Assembly (NCBI GenBank): GCA_010909725.1
Contig: JAACMV010000024.1
Coordinates: 992,001 to 1,056,000, forward strand
Direction of reading: 5' to 3'
Origin: Picochlorum sp. 'celeri'
Lineage: Eukaryota; Chlorophyta; Trebouxiophyceae
DNA: 64,000 bases
This document shows, in pieces, positions 1 through 9,998 of this stretch (position 1 is its first letter; each line of letters starts with the position of its first letter). A model generated the notes under the pieces. The model did no database searches and was not told the origin of the DNA. It was given only the letters and a program-made list of their open reading frames with translations. The translations under genes were made by a program, and so were the position numbers.

Positions 1-1223
1 TTCTTGTCTTGTGTTGCCTTTGACAAGGCTGAATCGAGAGTAGTTTCACTGTTCGATTCCTGGTTTTTCGATTTGGACTTTGGAGGCTTCACCGTAACAG
101 GAAACCACCTCCTTGAATTCATGTTGAACTGATATGCCTCGTTGAAAAGTTCCGAGTACATTTTATCCCCTTGTCCTTCCTGGTCAAAGACACCACCAAA
201 GATGATTGCCTTCGCCTTTGATTGCTGCACTGCTAGGCCAAAAGATGTTCGAGGAGTTGGTGCCATACCCTCTTTCTTCACCTTTTGCCAGGACCATTTT
301 ATGAGATCCAGTGCCCAAATATCATCGTGCACAATGCCCTTCTCATCATCATCATCTACCTCCTTCTTTCCTTTGCCTTTACTTCCCACAACGTTTGACT
401 TGATGGACTGCTTCACAGAGTATCCTCCAATGATGTACACGGTTGATGTTTCTGCATGCAATGCCAACTGGCACCCACCACGTGGAGAGGGTCCAGTGGC
501 GCCCAATGCATTCTGTTTATTCTCCCACGTCAGAGAATCGAGATCAAACACCCATACATCATTATAGTAACGTGTAGTTTTCCCAGTATCGTAAAAACCG
601 CCAAACATGACGATGATATTCTTGTATGCAATCATACGATGACCACTCCTTGGTGTTGGAGATGGAGAAGAACCCTTCACTCCAACCTGCTCCCAGACCC
701 ATGTCGAGGTATCGATTCTCCAGAGATCCGAGTAGTGGCGGAACTTGTCATGGTTGCGAGAGGTGAACTCACCTCCGAAGACGTACATGTACGACTTTGT
801 AACAACTGCTTGGTGAGACGTTCGTGGCAATGGTCCATTTGGGCTAATGATTTGTTTCCACTGCATGGTCTGAGTGTTGAAGACGTACAAATCAGCATAC
901 ACATGCATTGTATCTTCTTTAGGGTCCAGCCACTCTCCACCAAACATGATGATTTCCTTATCATTCAATGGCTGCACAGAGGCATACACCCTTGCTGTAG
1001 GTGGAGGGCACTTTTCCACTATTCTAACCGCATTATTCTCTTCATCTTGCAGCTTAAATCTAGCCAATAAAGCATCAATATCATTTTCTTCTGATTGTGC
1101 CTTTCGAGCCTCTCGGCGCTCGCCCTTGGCCAAATTCTTTTGAGTTTTCTTCTCTGTTTTGGCAGCGCCAACGCCAGGCTTGCTCCCCTTCTGCTTTTTC
1201 CGTTTATCCCGCCCACTCCCCAT
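1..1223 (-). CDS. Kelch-repeat protein, KLHDC4-like (3' end outside window)
   Basis: 407 codons are visible from an ATG at 1221-1223 (GGG AGT GGG follows) and the frame stays open to the left edge, so the C-terminus is missing. The N-terminus is a Lys/Arg-rich basic stretch (residues 1-50) followed by at least five Kelch blades, recognisable by repeated 'MFGGE', 'VFGGEF', 'MFGGFYDTG', 'IIGGY' and 'IIFGGV' turns each preceded by a 'P-R-x-x-H/G' segment. The basic leader plus Kelch propeller is the architecture of the KLHDC4 family, a widely conserved eukaryotic protein of poorly defined function, probably a protein-interaction scaffold. An acidic/lysine-rich insertion (DDDDEK and KGKGKK) lies between blades four and five. 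No intron is seen. It is divergent from the SMP/C2 gene. Confidence 0.85.
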   Translation of the reverse strand, partial: MGSGRDKRKKQKGSKPGVGAAKTEKKTQKNLAKGERREARKAQSEENDIDALLARFKLQDEENNAVRIVEKCPPPTARVYASVQPLNDKEIIMFGGEWLDPKEDTMHVYADLYVFNTQTMQWKQIISPNGPLPRTSHQAVVTKSYMYVFGGEFTSRNHDKFRHYSDLWRIDTSTWVWEQVGVKGSSPSPTPRSGHRMIAYKNIIVMFGGFYDTGKTTRYYNDVWVFDLDSLTWENKQNALGATGPSPRGGCQLALHAETSTVYIIGGYSVKQSIKSNVVGSKGKGKKEVDDDDEKGIVHDDIWALDLIKWSWQKVKKEGMAPTPRTSFGLAVQQSKAKAIIFGGVFDQEGQGDKMYSELFNEAYQFNMNSRRWFPVTVKPPKSKSKNQESNSETTLDSALSKATQDK

Positions 1224-1698
1224 TGTCTGAGATACTCAAAACCATAATATTACACAAATGTAGTGCAATATATGCCACTCATTGTCCGTATACCATGCAT
1301 CTGACCCGAATATCTCTGTGTGCGATTGCAAAACTTGGCCTTTGAAGGCCGCAATTGTGGAGAGCCGATCAACTCACCTCCAGTACAAGATCTCAAAACC
1401 CCTGATGGCCCGAAACATGGACGAGAGCGTCGTCAATCGACACTATATAATTCAAATATAGATAGGAAGCAATACATTTTGTCAGATCCAAGAAGAGTCA
1501 CGAGGACAGTGAAGGTCTTGCACCTTCCCAGAACTTGGTTTGGCGTGTATTTCTATGCTCCCTTTACATCAAGCGAAATACAGGTCAAAGAGAAGATATA
1601 GTTATATGATTTCTATTTAATGAGGACCCACAAACTCTAGTCACGGGTTTCGAAGTGTTTCGACAGACACGGTTTGACAGCAAGTGTCCGTTTCGACA
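1224..1698. promoter_or_regulatory. Divergent intergenic region, Kelch gene / SMP-C2 gene
   Basis: 475 bp between two divergently read start codons, so it must carry both promoters and 5' UTRs. Short open frames here lack similarity to anything I know. I see no clear TATA box or repeat. Confidence 0.4.
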
Positions 1699-3681
1699 AT
1701 GATTACCCTGTTTGTATCTTCGTACGCACTCGCCTTTTGGTTTGGGGTGCTTAGCTGCCTATGTATGGTATCTATTGCGTGGTTCTCATATCAGAGGTAT
1801 TCCAAAAGGCGGCAGAACATGTGCAGTGCATCCCAGATGTCAGAGTTGTCCAGGGAAAACATCAGCAGGATTTTTTCAAAAGAGACTGGAGGCCTCCCGC
1901 CTTGGTTGAAGTCTCCCGATTTCAATAATCCCGCGTTCGTCAATGCAGCTATGCAGCTTTTATGGCCTAAAATAGACAAGGCTGGAGCTGCTTGGGCTTT
2001 TAAGGATAGAAACTTGGAGACTCTGCTTAATAATGAGACATTCTGGAAACCTAAATGGCTCGCTGCAAGTGGCGTGGTTTTGCAGAGTCTAGTTCTTGGT
2101 CAGAATCCACCAAAAGTGACTGATATTAAAGTATACCCATCGAGCCAAGGATCATCAGGCACAGCTATTGTGGCTGATGTTGCTTTTTCGTGGGATTCCA
2201 AAATGGAAGTCAAACTTGCGATGAAGACATTGGATGGCGTGGATTCCAAGTCTTTAGTGGATAAAATGTTGTCTTTTGTCTATAGTACAATATCTATCAA
2301 GGTAGTTGTGAGGAATCTCGTAGCAAGAGGGAGTCTGCGAGTGATACTATCTCCATTGGTGGACAAAATTCCAGTTGTCGGGGGCGTCCATGTATCATTC
2401 CTCGAGGCCCCTTCCATCAATTACGAGGTCAGTTCGTTTGGCGCAAATCCACTCATGGTACCAGGCTTAGAGAGCTGGATGAATAGTTTCATCTCAGAGC
2501 AAGTCATGAACCCATTCACATTTCCAGATGGATTTGGCCTTGACATTAACAAGTTACTTGGTTTCGATGGCATTGCTGCTCATCTTCATCCTGAAGGAAT
2601 ACTTGCAGTCACTATTAAATCCGCAACTGGTGTTCCACGAACCGATTGGTTCGGTTTGTGTGATCCTTATGTGAAAGTTTTCTTGAAGCCCTCGGTGAAA
2701 AATTCAACCACGGTCAAATCAAATACACTATCCCCTATTTGGAATGAGGAGTTTGACTTTGTCGTACATGATATGAAACACCAAGCTTTGCATTTGCAGC
2801 TGTACGATTCCGAGGCTCTTCGGCAAGATTCATACATTGGAAATGTCTCCATCCCCTTGAATAAGATCAAGTGGGACAATGGTATTGCTGATATCATTGT
2901 GCCAGTGGATATTTTCGGCAGGAAGAAGAAATCAAGCAGAAAAGCGTCGCCAACCTTGTCGATTTCGAGCAATGGCTCTGAAATTGATGACATTGTCTCA
3001 CAGGGAGATTTCATCGCAGACACCATCATCTATGCCAACGACCTGGAAAGGGAGCAACAGAAGAATCTGTTTGGATATGGAAATTTATCGGGTGCACTCA
3101 AGACAATTGGAATGCAGAAAGATTGCAGAATTCATCTGAAGATTGAGTTTATCAAATTTTCCGTATCAGAGGTCAATGCTGTATCTGATGCAGTGGCTGG
3201 CAAAGTTTCAGACCAAGATGCGCATCATGGCCTGTCAAATAGAGCAAGACGATTCATTCATGGTGGTATGCTGTATATTAATCTCAGTAGAGCTTTGAAT
3301 TTGAAATCAGGAACACAAATTACAAAAAAATTCAGAATCGTCACCACAGTTGGTAAGCGGAATGAAGCCCCTCAGTACTCCAGAGTCTCAGAGAGAACTG
3401 GTCTAGGAAAAAGCCTCAATGCAAGAGATCCAGTATTTGACGATTCTTTAGACATTCTCTTGGATGGAGACTGTGCGAACGATGCAGACGCAGTCGTTAA
3501 AGTTGAGATATTTGTCATACATTTGGGTAGGAAGCCCAAGTCAAGAGGATACACAGTCATTGATCTTGCAGACGTGATCAAATCTGGCAGAATGCAAAAT
3601 AAATTTGATTTAAAAGGACAACATTCAGGAGGACAAATTGAAATGGGGCTAGAATGGTTACCGACAATGGATTCATTGTAA
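1699..3681 (+). CDS. Synaptotagmin-like SMP and C2 domain membrane tether
   Basis: 660 aa starting at ATG 1699; the frame is open a little upstream but only from a GTG. Residues 5-30 form one hydrophobic segment (ITLFVSSYALAFWFGVLSCL), then a basic KRR stop-transfer. An SMP lipid-transfer domain follows (about 55-280; 'GGLPPWLKSPDF', 'NPPKVTDIKVYP'), then a C2 domain (about 295-400; 'GILAVTIKSATGVPRTDWFG', 'DPYVKVF', 'SPIWNEEF'). This order is that of plant SYT/NTMC2 and animal extended synaptotagmins, which bridge ER and plasma membrane and move lipids. The C2 keeps Asp residues suitable for Ca2+ binding. The C-terminal 250 residues are less conserved and may hold a degenerate second C2. The stop TAA is part of a TGTAA motif (3677-3681). 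It converges with the XAP5 gene with 17 bp between. Confidence 0.88.
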   Translation: MITLFVSSYALAFWFGVLSCLCMVSIAWFSYQRYSKRRQNMCSASQMSELSRENISRIFSKETGGLPPWLKSPDFNNPAFVNAAMQLLWPKIDKAGAAWAFKDRNLETLLNNETFWKPKWLAASGVVLQSLVLGQNPPKVTDIKVYPSSQGSSGTAIVADVAFSWDSKMEVKLAMKTLDGVDSKSLVDKMLSFVYSTISIKVVVRNLVARGSLRVILSPLVDKIPVVGGVHVSFLEAPSINYEVSSFGANPLMVPGLESWMNSFISEQVMNPFTFPDGFGLDINKLLGFDGIAAHLHPEGILAVTIKSATGVPRTDWFGLCDPYVKVFLKPSVKNSTTVKSNTLSPIWNEEFDFVVHDMKHQALHLQLYDSEALRQDSYIGNVSIPLNKIKWDNGIADIIVPVDIFGRKKKSSRKASPTLSISSNGSEIDDIVSQGDFIADTIIYANDLEREQQKNLFGYGNLSGALKTIGMQKDCRIHLKIEFIKFSVSEVNAVSDAVAGKVSDQDAHHGLSNRARRFIHGGMLYINLSRALNLKSGTQITKKFRIVTTVGKRNEAPQYSRVSERTGLGKSLNARDPVFDDSLDILLDGDCANDADAVVKVEIFVIHLGRKPKSRGYTVIDLADVIKSGRMQNKFDLKGQHSGGQIEMGLEWLPTMDSL

Positions 3682-3698
3682 ATCATCATCTCCTCCAC

Positions 3699-4652
3699 TC
3701 ATGGCTGCTCATGTTTCTCAGGATCATATGGCTCCCATGCTGAAAAAGGAAATATATGCTTATTTTTACTGTAAAATTGCCGCTCTACCACCTTCCCCGC
3801 ATGTCTATCTTTCGATTTCATTCTTGGATCAGACTGAGTGACAGTATATTCCTGAACATCAAATTGGAACAAGGGTCCGCTCTTCCCCTGTGCCTTTTTA
3901 GAAATCAATTCATAAAATGTCATTGTGTGAGGAAGAATCACATCCTCCTTAATATACATCAAACTACTAGAACTGGATGATTTAATCTCTCGGAAATCAG
4001 GTGCAAGTTGCTGCTGGACAGCCTTCAAAAAAGTCGACACCGTGTCCCCCTTGCAAACAGTCACACTCTTCCTGTGTCCAGATCCATTGTAATACGAATA
4101 TGTTATTTCAAGCGGTTCCTTCTTTATCTCTGCCTGCCTTTGAATCCACTCGTTCTTCAACTCGTTTCGTATCCGTTCTTCTTCCAATTCTCTATCTTTA
4201 TCAGGCAGAAAATCCGTTGCTATACTTGGATCTTTTCCAAATGTCGCCAGCATTGTCTTCCCATCTCCTCTCTCAACATTGTCTTCGTCTTCTTCTTCCT
4301 CCTCCTCGTCCATTGCAAAAGACAGGCAAACCTTCTTACTCTTCTTTGTTGTCTTACCCTCGCCGCCGCCTTCTTGCCGTCGCTTCCCAGCATCACTCGC
4401 CACATCCTCTTCCCCAGAAACCTGAAATGTCTGACGCTGCTTCTCAACAAACTCCTCCTTTGTAATGAGGCCCACCGTCTGGTTCCTAAACTCCTCCTCA
4501 GCCTTTTCTGTTCTCGCATGATCAAAATCTCTCATGCCTCGAGAATGCTGCTGCAAAATCGCATCTTTGGAATGCTTCAGACTGTCCTTCTGTTTCTCTC
4601 TTTCCTTCACCTGCCGCAACAATTTATCGTCAGCCCTGGATGATAAACCCAT
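3699..4652 (-). CDS. XAP5/FAM50 family nuclear protein
   Basis: 317 aa from ATG 4652, close to the usual length of about 340. Residues 1-130 are a charged coiled-coil with 'KEEFVEKQRQTFQ'; a highly acidic run (DEEEEEEDEDN) follows near residue 120, then the conserved XAP5 C-terminal domain (about 150-317) with 'ITYSYYNGSGHRKSVTVCKG', 'FLKAVQQQLAPDFRE', 'SLMYIKEDVILPHTMTFYEL' and the ending 'FPFSAWEPYDPEKH'. The family (human FAM50A; XCT in plants) is nuclear and is linked to spliceosomal C-complex function; in Arabidopsis XCT affects the circadian clock and small RNAs. Single exon. The match is strong along the C-terminal half. Confidence 0.93.
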   Translation of the reverse strand: MGLSSRADDKLLRQVKEREKQKDSLKHSKDAILQQHSRGMRDFDHARTEKAEEEFRNQTVGLITKEEFVEKQRQTFQVSGEEDVASDAGKRRQEGGGEGKTTKKSKKVCLSFAMDEEEEEEDEDNVERGDGKTMLATFGKDPSIATDFLPDKDRELEEERIRNELKNEWIQRQAEIKKEPLEITYSYYNGSGHRKSVTVCKGDTVSTFLKAVQQQLAPDFREIKSSSSSSLMYIKEDVILPHTMTFYELISKKAQGKSGPLFQFDVQEYTVTQSDPRMKSKDRHAGKVVERQFYSKNKHIFPFSAWEPYDPEKHEQP

Positions 4653-5029
4653 ACTAGGCTAGAAATATAGGATATAAAGATATTACTGTAGTAAATTATT
4701 GTCTATCAAACAATTTCAAAGGCCATTTTGTAAATTTTTTTTGGTGGGGTGGACCTGTCTGTTGATTTCTCCTTGTATCCCATCAAGGATGCTAGTCGAC
4801 CGGTCTATATTCATTGCAACCTTACAAAATAGAAAACTGCGTGATGAGATGGGTACAAGAGCACGGAAACCATCCATGCATGGAATAGTTGCAAATATTA
4901 TTTACTTTATTTATTAATTAGTGGGATTCGACCGAGAAACGCCACATACGTGTCCATAAGACACTGTAGTTGTTCTGAGCAACGGTCTTTTTTCCTGGAT
5001 CAGCTAAAACACCATTTGTGTCCATCAAT
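4653..5029. promoter_or_regulatory. Divergent intergenic region, XAP5 / NUP35
   Basis: 377 bp, AT-rich (long A/T tracts around 4660-4740 and 4900-4920) between two divergent start codons. No RNA gene or conserved ORF recognised. Confidence 0.4.
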
Positions 5030-5905
5030 ATGTCGTTTCAGACTACAAATAGCCCTCAAGGAAATGGAAATCAGAATTTAGAGACATTTAGTCTGCTCTT
5101 TTCTCCTCCTGCGGATCCTTTGGGGCAACAGATGCAGTCATCTCCTCTAGCTCGTTCTGCCTCAAAGATGACCCCAGGAAGCAGCGTACAGAAGAATGTA
5201 TTCAGAGATTATACCCCAAAGTCCAGACGACGGAGTATGACGCCGTCGAGCACGAGCATAGGGAAAGAGACACCTCCACCTCCACCAACAACGAGTCTGT
5301 TTGATACGACGGGTGAGGTGGTTCCAAAAGCTCTGGATGTAGACAAGGACGGCGCTGTAGATATGAACATATCACCTAGTCATGTAGAAGAGCAGGGTAT
5401 GTGGTCGCGCAAGGCACGAACGACACCTCTGCCACGGCACCCTTCCGTGCAGGACTATGAGTGTTGCTGGGTGACGGTGTATGGTTTCCATAAGAATGAG
5501 CTGCCTCTTGTGCTCAGAGAATTCTCAAAGTGCGGAGATATTGTTGATTTTGGGCACTTTAATGATGGTCCGTACGTGAATTGGACCCACATCTGTTATG
5601 ATACAAAGTATGCAGCGCAAAGGGCTCTTCTGAGATCTGGGCAACAGCTGTCACCCACGTGCATGGTGGGTGTGAAAGAGTTGGATCAGGGTAAAGTGAA
5701 AGATATAGAGCAACAGCGACGAGACAACAATGGTCGAGAGGAGGGCACAGCGTCGAGGTATAGTAGCAACAAGGTGGAGATACCCACCCTGTCGGTGAAA
5801 AAGACGGAAGAAGAGAGGAAAAAGATGGTTGCCGCACAGAAGATTGTTCCATTAGAATCCACTTCCGCGTGGGAAAAAGTGTGTGAGTTTGTACTCGGTA
5901 TTTAA
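5030..5905 (+). CDS. NUP35: Nucleoporin NUP35/NUP53 (MPPN domain)
   Basis: 291 aa from ATG 5030; the frame begins earlier only with GTG. The first 130 residues are low-complexity Ser/Pro-rich, with 'MTPGSSVQKNVFRDYTPKSR' resembling the conserved linker of NUP53 proteins. Residues about 145-225 match the MPPN/RRM-like domain: 'CCWVTVYGFHKNELPLVLRE', 'FSKCGDIVDFG', 'NWTHICYDTKYAAQRALL', then 'CMVGVKEL'. The C-terminal end 'WEKVCEFVLGI' resembles the amphipathic membrane-binding helix typical of the family. In opisthokonts it sits in the inner ring of the nuclear pore and binds NUP155, NUP93 and NDC1. The stop is only 5 bp from the convergent membrin gene. Confidence 0.92.
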   Translation: MSFQTTNSPQGNGNQNLETFSLLFSPPADPLGQQMQSSPLARSASKMTPGSSVQKNVFRDYTPKSRRRSMTPSSTSIGKETPPPPPTTSLFDTTGEVVPKALDVDKDGAVDMNISPSHVEEQGMWSRKARTTPLPRHPSVQDYECCWVTVYGFHKNELPLVLREFSKCGDIVDFGHFNDGPYVNWTHICYDTKYAAQRALLRSGQQLSPTCMVGVKELDQGKVKDIEQQRRDNNGREEGTASRYSSNKVEIPTLSVKKTEEERKKMVAAQKIVPLESTSAWEKVCEFVLGI

Positions 5906-5910
5906 CGATA

Positions 5911-6658
5911 TCATCCATACCAGTAATACAGAATCACCAATACAAGTGTAATCACAGCCATGCCACCATAGGCAATCAACTTATCCACAGCAATTCTCCT
6001 CTCAGCTATCCGTAACACAGAGTCAGACATACCTATAGTGTTCAACACATCTAGTACTTTTCTATGGGCAGATTTCAACACATCTCGTTGCTGTGCCATG
6101 GATGAGAGCACACTCAAACCTGTCTGGTATGCCTCTTCTGCCACCTGCTTCGATCGACGTATTCGCTCTTTACCCTCTGCTTCGACATCAAAGTTGGTCA
6201 CAGACATGCCATTCCGTCGATGCAGCAATTCCTGGCGCTGAGCTTCCTCAGCCTTCCAACTCATGTATTTAGCATTGCACGAATCCAGAGCGCGTTCCAG
6301 CGCAGACGTTTCATCAATAATCTGATCTATCCTTCTCTTCCATATATTCATACTACTCGTGTTCTTCCCACTCATGGATTGCATCCTCCACAGAGATTCA
6401 AGGTCAAAACTAATCTTCTGCAACTGCTGCAACTGCTTCTGCAAGTCTTCGTCCGCATACCGCGATGAGGATGCTCCATGTCCAGCATCCCTCCGCTGAA
6501 TCACATAATTATATATATTTACGTATAGTATACTCGCTGTGACCCATTAAGAATACACATACCGTTCGACGGGAACCTGATTCTAGTTTGGAAATGCCAG
6601 ACCCAACTGACAGTATCAGTTTTCTGGCCTGGCTATGCAGCGTTGGAATATCAGACAT
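5911..6658 (-). CDS. Membrin, Golgi Qb-SNARE (GOSR2/MEMB11-like)
   Basis: Two exons: 6563-6658 (ATG at 6656-6658) and 5911-6495, joined by a 67-nt GT-AG intron (GTATGTGT donor, GATTCAG acceptor) in phase 0; 226 aa, the usual membrin length. Exon 1 supplies the N-terminal helix (MSDIPTLHSQARKLI), exon 2 the coiled-coil SNARE motif (about 125-195) and a C-terminal tail anchor (LIAYGGMAVITLVLVILYYW, cut here at 20 residues). The SNARE-zero-layer region has 'MAQQRDVLKSAHRKVLDVLN', where the Gln supports a Qb assignment. Membrins act in ER-to-Golgi and intra-Golgi fusion. The start codon lies 174 bp from the divergent DEP1 start. Confidence 0.88.
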
Positions 6659-6832
6659 CTAAAAACTCCAGTATTCGCAATTATTACTCATAGATTCGTA
6701 CGACAACGCCAGTAGAATATCATCGTTCAACAACGGTTGTTTTTTTTAAGAAAATCCTTATTTGAAACAATTGAACCGAGATAAAAGCATGTCTTCTTCC
6801 ATCGATAAGGCTATATATCTAATCATATATCC

Positions 6833-8359
6833 ATGGATCTGCAAGAGGCAAAGAATCTGGTGGCGGAGCTCTGTGCTGGGTTGTACACCCAAGGACATGT
6901 GAGTGGGACGGGTGGAGGAATCAGTATCAAGGTTGGAGATCAGATTGTGATGGCTCCATCAGGGGTTCAAAAGGAGCGAATGAAGGGTGAAGATATGTTT
7001 GTGCTGGATGCTGGCACTGGGGATATTATTGAGACGCCTCCAGCCAAGCCAGCACCTCACAAGCCTCCAAAGCTGAGTGAATGTTCCCCATTATTCATGT
7101 CTGTACGTGGTTGTTGTTTGACACATACCGGTTCGCTTGCTCCTATTGATGTATTTGTGTGTCTCGCAGGCGTATGAGCTACGAGGTGCTGGGGCAGTTC
7201 TTCATGGACATTCCATGAATGCCATGTTGGCAACCATGCTGTATGAGGATGAGTTCACGGTGACGAATATTGAGATGATTAAAGGCATTGCTGGGCATGG
7301 ATTTTATGATAATTTGACAATACCCATTATTGAGAACACAGCGAGGGAATGTGAGCTGACAGACAGGCTCCGTGCTGCCATCAAAGAATATCCTCGTGCA
7401 ACAGCTGTACTGGTTCGTCGGCACGGCGTGTATGTGTGGGGTGACAATTGGATTCAGGCCAAAACGCAATTTGAGTGTTACGAGTATTTGTTTGAAGCTG
7501 CTGTGAGGATGCATGCGCTTGGCATTGATGCCTCAAAACCACCTGTAGATGCTAGAAAGAAACGGCGGGTGGAACATGAGCCAAAATATGTCGTTCTTGA
7601 TATTGAAGGAACGGTTGCTCCGATATCATTCGTATCTGAGACATTGTTTCCATATGCACGGGATCGTTTGGTTGAGTATTTTACCAATGGATGGGGGACT
7701 GTAGAGGTTGAGAAGGACATTGAAATGTTACGAGAGTATGCTCGTGAGCAAGGAAGCCCTTTTCCAGAGGCAGACGAAAGCAGCAAGGCTGATATCATCA
7801 AAGCATGTGTCAGCATTTGTGAGGCTGATATGGATCAGGATAAGAAGAGTACCCCACTGAAGTCAGTTCAAGGCAATATCTGGACTGCCGGATTTGCCAA
7901 AGGTGAGCTCAAGGCTCCATTGTTTGATGATGTGCCCAGTGCGATTGTCGACTGGTATCGACATGGGACAAAGGTGTATATTTATTCCTCTGGATCTAGA
8001 AAGGCACAGCGAGATTTGTTCAGCCACACAACTGTAGGCGATCTGACACCATACCTTCAGGGGTTCTTTGATACAAGTTCTGGAGCCAAGGTGAGAAAAC
8101 AATGATCACATGTATGTGCGTGTTACATTGTATAATGTGTCACGTGTGTGTGCAGATTGAAGAGGCATCATACAAGAATATTGCTCTTTCTCTTGGGGCC
8201 ACCTCCCCATCTGATATTCTTTTTGCCACTGATAATATCAATGAAGCAATTGCTGCTGATAAAGCTGGATGGAATGTCATTGTCACTGATAGACCAGGTA
8301 ATCAGCCAATCACTGACTGCCAATTCAAAATGGTCAAGGACCTGAGCAGTATTGCTTGA
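6833..8359 (+). CDS. DEP1: Fused methylthioribulose-1-phosphate dehydratase / enolase-phosphatase (DEP1)
   Basis: Three exons, 6833-7102, 7170-8090 and 8156-8359, separated by GT-AG introns of 67 and 65 nt, both phase 0; 464 aa. Residues 1-225 are an MtnB class II aldolase-like domain with '[16 protein letters not shown]', '[11 protein letters not shown]' and metal-site segments '[10 protein letters not shown]' and '[13 protein letters not shown]'. Residues 245-464 are an MtnC HAD phosphatase with '[15 protein letters not shown]' (nucleophile Asp) and '[12 protein letters not shown]'. This two-domain fusion is the plant/green-algal arrangement and converts 5-methylthioribulose 1-phosphate to the acireductone, two successive steps of methionine salvage. 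The next enzyme of the pathway, acireductone dioxygenase, is also in this window (50.6 kb). A TGTAA motif lies at 8450-8454. Confidence 0.95.
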
Positions 8360-8583
8360 CAATGGGATGTGTTGCAACACACCCCTCTCCATTAATTCAC
8401 CAGAGATGTATTGTCTTTTTGGCCAATGACATGAATTCGTGCCCATTTTTGTAACTAGTATATAGTATATCACAGAAAATGTGATATGAGGATCCACACA
8501 AACATGTCAATGTGTATTCCGTGAAGGCCGCTAGTCTTGTCGCCGTGGGCAACTGCAGCAGTGAGACGCCACCCGCAGACATC

Positions 8584-9950
8584 ATGAGGCTACACGATCT
8601 ACCAAGGGATGAATTTATCAAAGTATTGGGGTACTTGGATGCTGCTGATATCGTGCATTTGGCTCTATCATGTCGCGCTATTTACGAAACGTTACAGGTG
8701 GGTACCCTGTATTTGTTTTTCCGTCCTGTTTTTCTGATTCGTCATAAGCGATGCGACGTGTTCGGCTATAGGATGATGAAGTATGGCACTTTTTATGTGA
8801 TATCACGTGGTCAAAAGACACATCTGTGCTGCGATGGGTGACGAACGTACCTCGAAACGCGCCCTCTTCCTTGCCCAGGCCTGGTAGCACCTCTGAGTTT
8901 GAGACACTGTCCAGGGCAGATATTACCACATTCAAAGATGCGTATATAGTTTTGAATCACATACGGCATCTTTCTGGTCTTTGGAGAATCATCGGTGAGG
9001 GAAAAGAGGCGGGATTAGTGTCTATAGAATGGAAATCAGATGGCCTCATTGCAAGTCATTTGGACTTTGTGTCTGGTTCTGGGAAGCCCAGATTACGAGA
9101 ATTTCACGTTGTGAAACCTTCGCGCGATATTTTAAACTCGATCGAGTGGGATTCAAAGTTTGATGTGGTTGCACTCCGGGTCGATACCCTACCCTCCAGC
9201 TATGGTGGTGCTGTGGATATTGGTAGGCAGTCACCGTCTTTTGCAACACCTGTCCACCATCGCTCCAGTGAGGTTGCAGACGTGGGCTTTGGGACTCCTA
9301 GATCATTCTCATCTCGAGATTCACCGCTATACGGTTCGAGCCCGGAGAGCTCGTTCAGACAGGCATGGGGTCAGTTCATGAGCAGCAGTGTGCAGCGTAG
9401 ATCCAAGTCAATGAGACGACGGCAGGCCGCTGGAGGTTTTCTGAATCTGCGACATTTGCAACGATTATATATGGATACACCAGACGAAAAGCACCCTCTA
9501 TCGGGATTATGGAGTGCAGAACTGGAGGACGGGGCCATTGACCTGGTGGACTTTTCCTACACAAACAACAAGCATGTTATGGTCACAAAAGTCTCCGGAC
9601 CGGGATGCCTGTCTCCAGGCAACACTATATGCAAGTTGAAAACGAATCTGATTTCCCAATTGACCCCAGGAGATTTACAATACCATATGGAAATGTTGGA
9701 TCTGGAGGGACTCTCTGATGCAGAATTCACAGACCAAGACCTCAGTTTTTATGAAGGAGCAAGCACATATTTTGGAACCGACGATCCAGATATCCTCCAC
9801 CAAGATCTAGATGCGAGAGTTGAAGATAGCGATATTGATGAGGGTGATGATGTATTCAAATGCAAACTGTTTCCATACACTGACCAGTTGATGGCTCTGG
9901 TGATTGCAGACACCCTCCTTGTCAATCTTCGACGCCTGCAAATACCCTAA
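8584..9950 (+). CDS. F-box protein, plant At3g12350/At5g39450-like
   Basis: Two exons: 8584-8697 and 8772-9950, with a 74-nt phase-0 GT-AG intron; 430 aa. Splicing restores an F-box at the very N-terminus: 'MRLHDLPRDEFIKVLGYL', 'DIVHLALSCRAIYETLQ' from exon 1 continuing 'DDEVWHFLCDITW' in exon 2. After it come two 'LSGLW' segments ('HLSGLWRIIGEG', 'HPLSGLWSAELEDGAIDLV'), as in a small group of plant F-box proteins with a repeated sandwich-like region. By family it would recruit substrates to an SCF ubiquitin ligase; the substrate is unknown. A TGTAA signal (9988-9992) lies just 6 nt before the next gene's ATG. The upstream frame opens with GTG only, so ATG 8584 is chosen. Confidence 0.8.
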
Positions 9951-9998
9951 ATTATACAATTAGTAGTTTTTCCTTCTCTGTGTCTGATGTAAAAGAGT

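Noticed and set aside
456..1070. 204-codon plus-strand open frame
   Set aside because: Antisense to the Kelch gene, no domain; the minus-strand Kelch protein is clear.
4915..4950. Possible tRNA T-loop on the minus strand (GGTCGAATCCCAC)
   Set aside because: One T short of the consensus and no cloverleaf possible in the AT-rich flank.
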